From NCBI RefSeq assembly GCF_009258045.1, contig NZ_CP041166.1, positions 1,612,001 to 1,676,000 on the forward strand: 64,000 bases of DNA. Direction: 5' to 3'. The translations under genes and the position numbers were made by a program. The notes below the pieces were generated by a model. That model saw only the letters and a list, made by a program, of their open reading frames with translations, was not told where the DNA came from and ran no database searches. Shown here in pieces: positions 63,516 through 64,000 of this stretch; position 1 is the stretch's first letter, and every line of letters begins with the position of its first letter. Origin of the DNA: Sulfurimonas xiamenensis. Its GTDB lineage: Bacteria; Campylobacterota; Campylobacteria; Campylobacterales; Sulfurimonadaceae.

Positions 63516-64000
63516 ATGTACAGCAAAATCAAATCAGTAGTTGAGAGCAAAAGCTTTGTAAATTTTATAACCTATCTCATTATTTTAAATGGCATAACGA
63601 TGGGATTGGAAACTTCAAAAGAGTTTGTAGCAAGTTTTGGTTTATTTGCTTCACTGTTTAACACATTTGTTATCTCTATATTTACCATAGAGATAGTTTT
63701 AAGAATCTATGTTAACAGAATATCGTTTTTTAAAGACCCGTGGAGTCTTTTTGATTTTACAATAGTTGCTATTTCCCTTGTTCCGCTGAGTGCAGGATTT
63801 GAAATCTTAAGGGTTTTAAGAGTACTTAGACTCTTTAGGCTGGTCACAGTCGTACCGCAGATGAGAAAAATAGTCTCGGCTCTTATAAGCGTTATCCCCG
63901 GCATGCTCTCCATCGCCGCGCTAATGAGTCTCTTCTTTTACATCTTTGCAATTATGGCTACACAACTCTACTCCGAGAAATTCCCCCAATGGTTTGGAAC
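63516..64000 (+). CDS. Voltage-gated cation channel (BacNav-like), partial
   Basis: About 161 residues before the window ends. Segments S1-S4 and the start of S5 are visible. S4 reads [13 protein letters not shown] with four arginines at every third position. A linker PQMRKIV and the S5 helix ([20 protein letters not shown]) follow, with [11 protein letters not shown] as start of the pore loop. The architecture matches the single-domain bacterial sodium channels (NaChBac/NavAb); the selectivity filter, which would prove Na+ selectivity, lies beyond the edge. AGAGGA precedes the ATG by 5 bases. Confidence 0.85.
   Translation, partial: MYSKIKSVVESKSFVNFITYLIILNGITMGLETSKEFVASFGLFASLFNTFVISIFTIEIVLRIYVNRISFFKDPWSLFDFTIVAISLVPLSAGFEILRVLRVLRLFRLVTVVPQMRKIVSALISVIPGMLSIAALMSLFFYIFAIMATQLYSEKFPQWFG

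Noticed and set aside
1-64000. tRNA, rRNA, CRISPR arrays, prophage or toxin-antitoxin pairs
   Set aside because: I looked in the intergenic gaps and saw no cloverleaf-like sequence, regular spacer arrays or phage genes. A tRNAscan and repeat search would settle this.

Overview
The window is a compact, AT-rich bacterial chromosome segment, almost fully coding, with most genes on the minus strand. It looks like a Campylobacterota (epsilonproteobacterial) sulfur oxidiser close to Sulfurimonas. Supporting this are the gene order argS-tatA-gmk followed by a ChePep-like acidic chemotaxis protein, which I recall from Helicobacter pylori; a complex I operon with no normal NuoE or NuoF but with two NuoG proteins; a UbiA/MqnP-type prenyltransferase; an ArsRS-like two-component pair; and multihaem and b-type cytochromes. 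The genus is my inference from gene content, not a database match. I saw no rRNA, tRNA, CRISPR array or prophage.

Layout: 1-4.5 kb holds the start of a P-type cation ATPase, a MoxR/VWA chaperone-like module with a BRCT/repeat protein, and a ferritin-like protein. 4.5-7.1 kb is nhaA plus a pentahaem cytochrome. 7.1-9.9 kb is a three-gene set that reads as murein-peptide salvage (amidase, DUF819 permease, dipeptide epimerase). 10-13.5 kb has a DnaQ-like exonuclease, an NhaC antiporter, a GNAT protein and an L,D-transpeptidase. 13.5-21 kb is housekeeping (argS, tatA, gmk, chePep-like, an ABC ATPase, an NDH-2-like flavoprotein, tsf, rpsB). 21.1-25.8 kb is the accessory region: an outer-membrane barrel, then two ATP-grasp ligases flanking a GNAT-BKACE fusion, then the last 50 codons of a 2-hydroxyacyl-CoA dehydratase cut by an IS3-type transposase remnant. 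25.8-31.1 kb has bcp, a cytochrome b561-like protein, dedA, murG, ftsW and a prenyltransferase. 31.1-33.7 kb is a histidine kinase, response regulator and Spy/CpxP-like protein with a four-unit 11-bp repeat operator. 33.7-36 kb has miaA, a diguanylate cyclase and a small HTH protein. 36-53.5 kb is the nuo operon. 53.7-64 kb has an OlsF-like acyltransferase, a periplasmic protein, a Nim/PNPOx protein, an AraC-methyltransferase fusion, glyA, guaD, a CbiX-like chelatase, an AAA ATPase, nfo, a lipoprotein and the start of a voltage-gated cation channel.

The most unusual locus is 21.9-25.7 kb. The two ATP-grasp genes share a tract of about 600 bp that is almost identical (535 bp without a mismatch) while their ends are clearly diverged. 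This points to recent gene conversion around a GNAT-BKACE fusion of unknown function. The second notable locus is the complex I input module, where NuoF is replaced by a NuoF-tail/GltD-like flavoprotein and NuoG is present twice in tandem.
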